Part shown: positions 62,995 through 64,000 of the stretch, one piece after another
Layout: the number at the start of each line of letters is the position of its first letter
Numbering within the stretch: the stretch's first letter is position 1
Source of the DNA: Bacteroidia bacterium
GTDB lineage: Bacteria > Bacteroidota > Bacteroidia > B-17B0 > Aurantibacillaceae
Direction: 5' to 3'
DNA length: 64,000 nucleotides
Assembly: GCA_016787705.1 (NCBI GenBank)
Contig: JAEUTP010000010.1
Location: forward strand, 1-64,000
Made by a program: the position numbers and the translations under genes
The notes under the pieces: generated by a model
Database searches by the model: none
Seen by the model: the letters and a program-made list of their open reading frames with translations, nothing else
What the model was told of the DNA's origin: nothing

Positions 62995-64000
62995 ATGATA
63001 AAAGATAAAATTATATATAAATTTTTATTGGTTCTGCTATTGCTTCCATTTATTGCATTTTCATTATGGTGTGGAATAAATATACATGCACTGACTAAGG
63101 ATCGGGCTGAATTAAAAAAAGATTACAGTGAGTTAAATAACATACAACACGGTCTTTTATCTGTTGATGCCTGGAGCGCGCATGTTAAAGAAATAGTAAA
63201 TGATCAGATAGATTCATTTGATTTTAATGATGTACAGGAAGATACTTTAAAAGCTCAATTAAATAAAATATTAAATTCTGTTATTACCAAGGCAAATACC
63301 ATGGTAAACCAAAAGCAAACAAGTATTGATAAACGCATTAAAAAATTTGCCATAAAACAATTTGTGGATGTAGATAAAGTACGGGCTAAAGTGCCTGAAT
63401 TTTCGGAAACAATTATTAAAGAATTAAAGAAACCAAGCAGCAGACAAAGACTTAAATTTTTAGCAAAAGATAAAGTACAGGAGTTTGCAGAAAAAACACA
63501 TGACAGTCTTGATTCCGATGCAAATGTAGTAGGCTTACTGGCAAAATACGATGTGTCAACTGTGGCTGAGTTTAACGGTTATATTGCAACCAAGGTACGC
63601 TTACTGCAGCAAAAAACATATAATCTTACCTATGGCATGGTTGCCTGTCTTATTTTCTTTCTTTTGCTCTGGCTGGCATTAAGAAATCAAACGCCATTGC
63701 ATAAACCATTTTTTGTTTTATCGGTAATACTTGGCTTAATAACATTAGTTATTGGTCTTATGGCGCCAATGATAGAAATAGATGCACGTATTAAAGAACT
63801 TAATTTTTTATTAGTGGGAAAACCACTGGTGTTTAACGACCAGGTTATTTTTTACCAAAGTAAAAGTATTTTGGATGTTGTACATATTTTAATTGCCACT
63901 GGCAAAGCAGATTCTATTTTTGTTGGCACACTTATTTTAATTTTTAGCGTTATTTTCCCAATAACTAAATTGATATGTACAGAAGTTTATTTATTAGGAA
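62995..64000 (+). CDS. Paraquat-inducible protein A-like membrane protein, 3' end outside window
   Basis: The frame from ATG 62995 stays open to the last base of the window, giving at least 335 residues; the gene continues beyond. The N-terminus is a membrane helix (FLLVLLLLPFIAFSLWCGI), followed by a long helical soluble segment of ~180 residues (EELN/HACD-like coiled coil with many Lys, Asp and Asn). Then come membrane segments (YGMVACLIFFLLLWLAL; LSVILGLITLVIGLMAPMIEI; DSIFVGTLILIFSVIFPITKL) resembling a PqiA module. PqiA-type proteins take part in envelope lipid transport under oxidative stress. The long coiled-coil insertion is unlike simple PqiA. Confidence 0.6.
   Translation, partial: MIKDKIIYKFLLVLLLLPFIAFSLWCGINIHALTKDRAELKKDYSELNNIQHGLLSVDAWSAHVKEIVNDQIDSFDFNDVQEDTLKAQLNKILNSVITKANTMVNQKQTSIDKRIKKFAIKQFVDVDKVRAKVPEFSETIIKELKKPSSRQRLKFLAKDKVQEFAEKTHDSLDSDANVVGLLAKYDVSTVAEFNGYIATKVRLLQQKTYNLTYGMVACLIFFLLLWLALRNQTPLHKPFFVLSVILGLITLVIGLMAPMIEIDARIKELNFLLVGKPLVFNDQVIFYQSKSILDVVHILIATGKADSIFVGTLILIFSVIFPITKLICTEVYLLG

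Overview
The window comes from an AT-rich genome of the phylum Bacteroidota. The evidence is a type IX secretion C-terminal sorting domain (34725-35747), a TonB-dependent receptor with a carboxypeptidase-regulatory N-domain, an ECF sigma/FecR pair, many LytTR regulators, a propeller-type hybrid sensor, DUF1987/SiaC, DUF5916 and DUF2807 proteins, and Bacteroidota-type promoter motifs. I cannot fix the family. No rRNA, tRNA, CRISPR array or complete insertion sequence was seen.

Layout. 1-~5000 looks like the edge of a mobile element or prophage: a 5'-truncated D12-class adenine methylase overlapping a RecA-like ATPase, small conserved-looking ORFs, strong terminators, and a candidate small RNA at ~4814-4981. 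5-8.6 kb holds stress and housekeeping genes (lipocalin, SiaC-like protein, YtxH, TerC) and two tandem secreted paralogues with His-rich tails. 8.6-21.3 kb is an envelope-defence locus: a thioester alpha-2-macroglobulin lipoprotein and penicillin-binding protein 1C, separated by a CHAP hydrolase and a divergent propeller histidine kinase/LytTR pair. The kinase's natural start codon appears to be ATA. 21.4-33.5 kb is dense in signalling: UspA, LytTR regulators, stand-alone receivers, a HAMP-PAS kinase, an intact Hpt protein, a decayed Hpt gene, a STAS-like protein, a CPA2 antiporter and a LytS/LytR-type pair. 33.5-38.9 kb holds a bestrophin, a secreted Omp28-like protein, a ~500-bp non-coding repeat with terminal hairpins, an MBL hydrolase and a PAS protein lacking a kinase catalytic domain.

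38.9-41.25 kb is the most interesting island: an ABC-type ATPase followed 3 bp later by a DUF4435/TOPRIM-like protein, the AriA-AriB architecture of the PARIS anti-phage system. Behind it lie three terminator-like repeats interleaved with other palindromic intergenic repeats.

41.7-53.6 kb is cell-surface biology: an OmpA/PD40 protein, a TonB receptor with an adhesin-like lipoprotein and tiny companions, a sigma/FecR/STN-domain signalling operon whose STN protein carries ~22-residue surface repeats, and a DUF5916 protein. 53.8-57 kb has an RND/MMPL exporter and a phosphodiester glycosidase. 57-62.7 kb is the complete four-gene ligase-associated DNA repair operon (exonuclease, ATP-dependent ligase, Lhr-type helicase, PdeM). 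The window ends inside a paraquat-inducible protein A-like gene.
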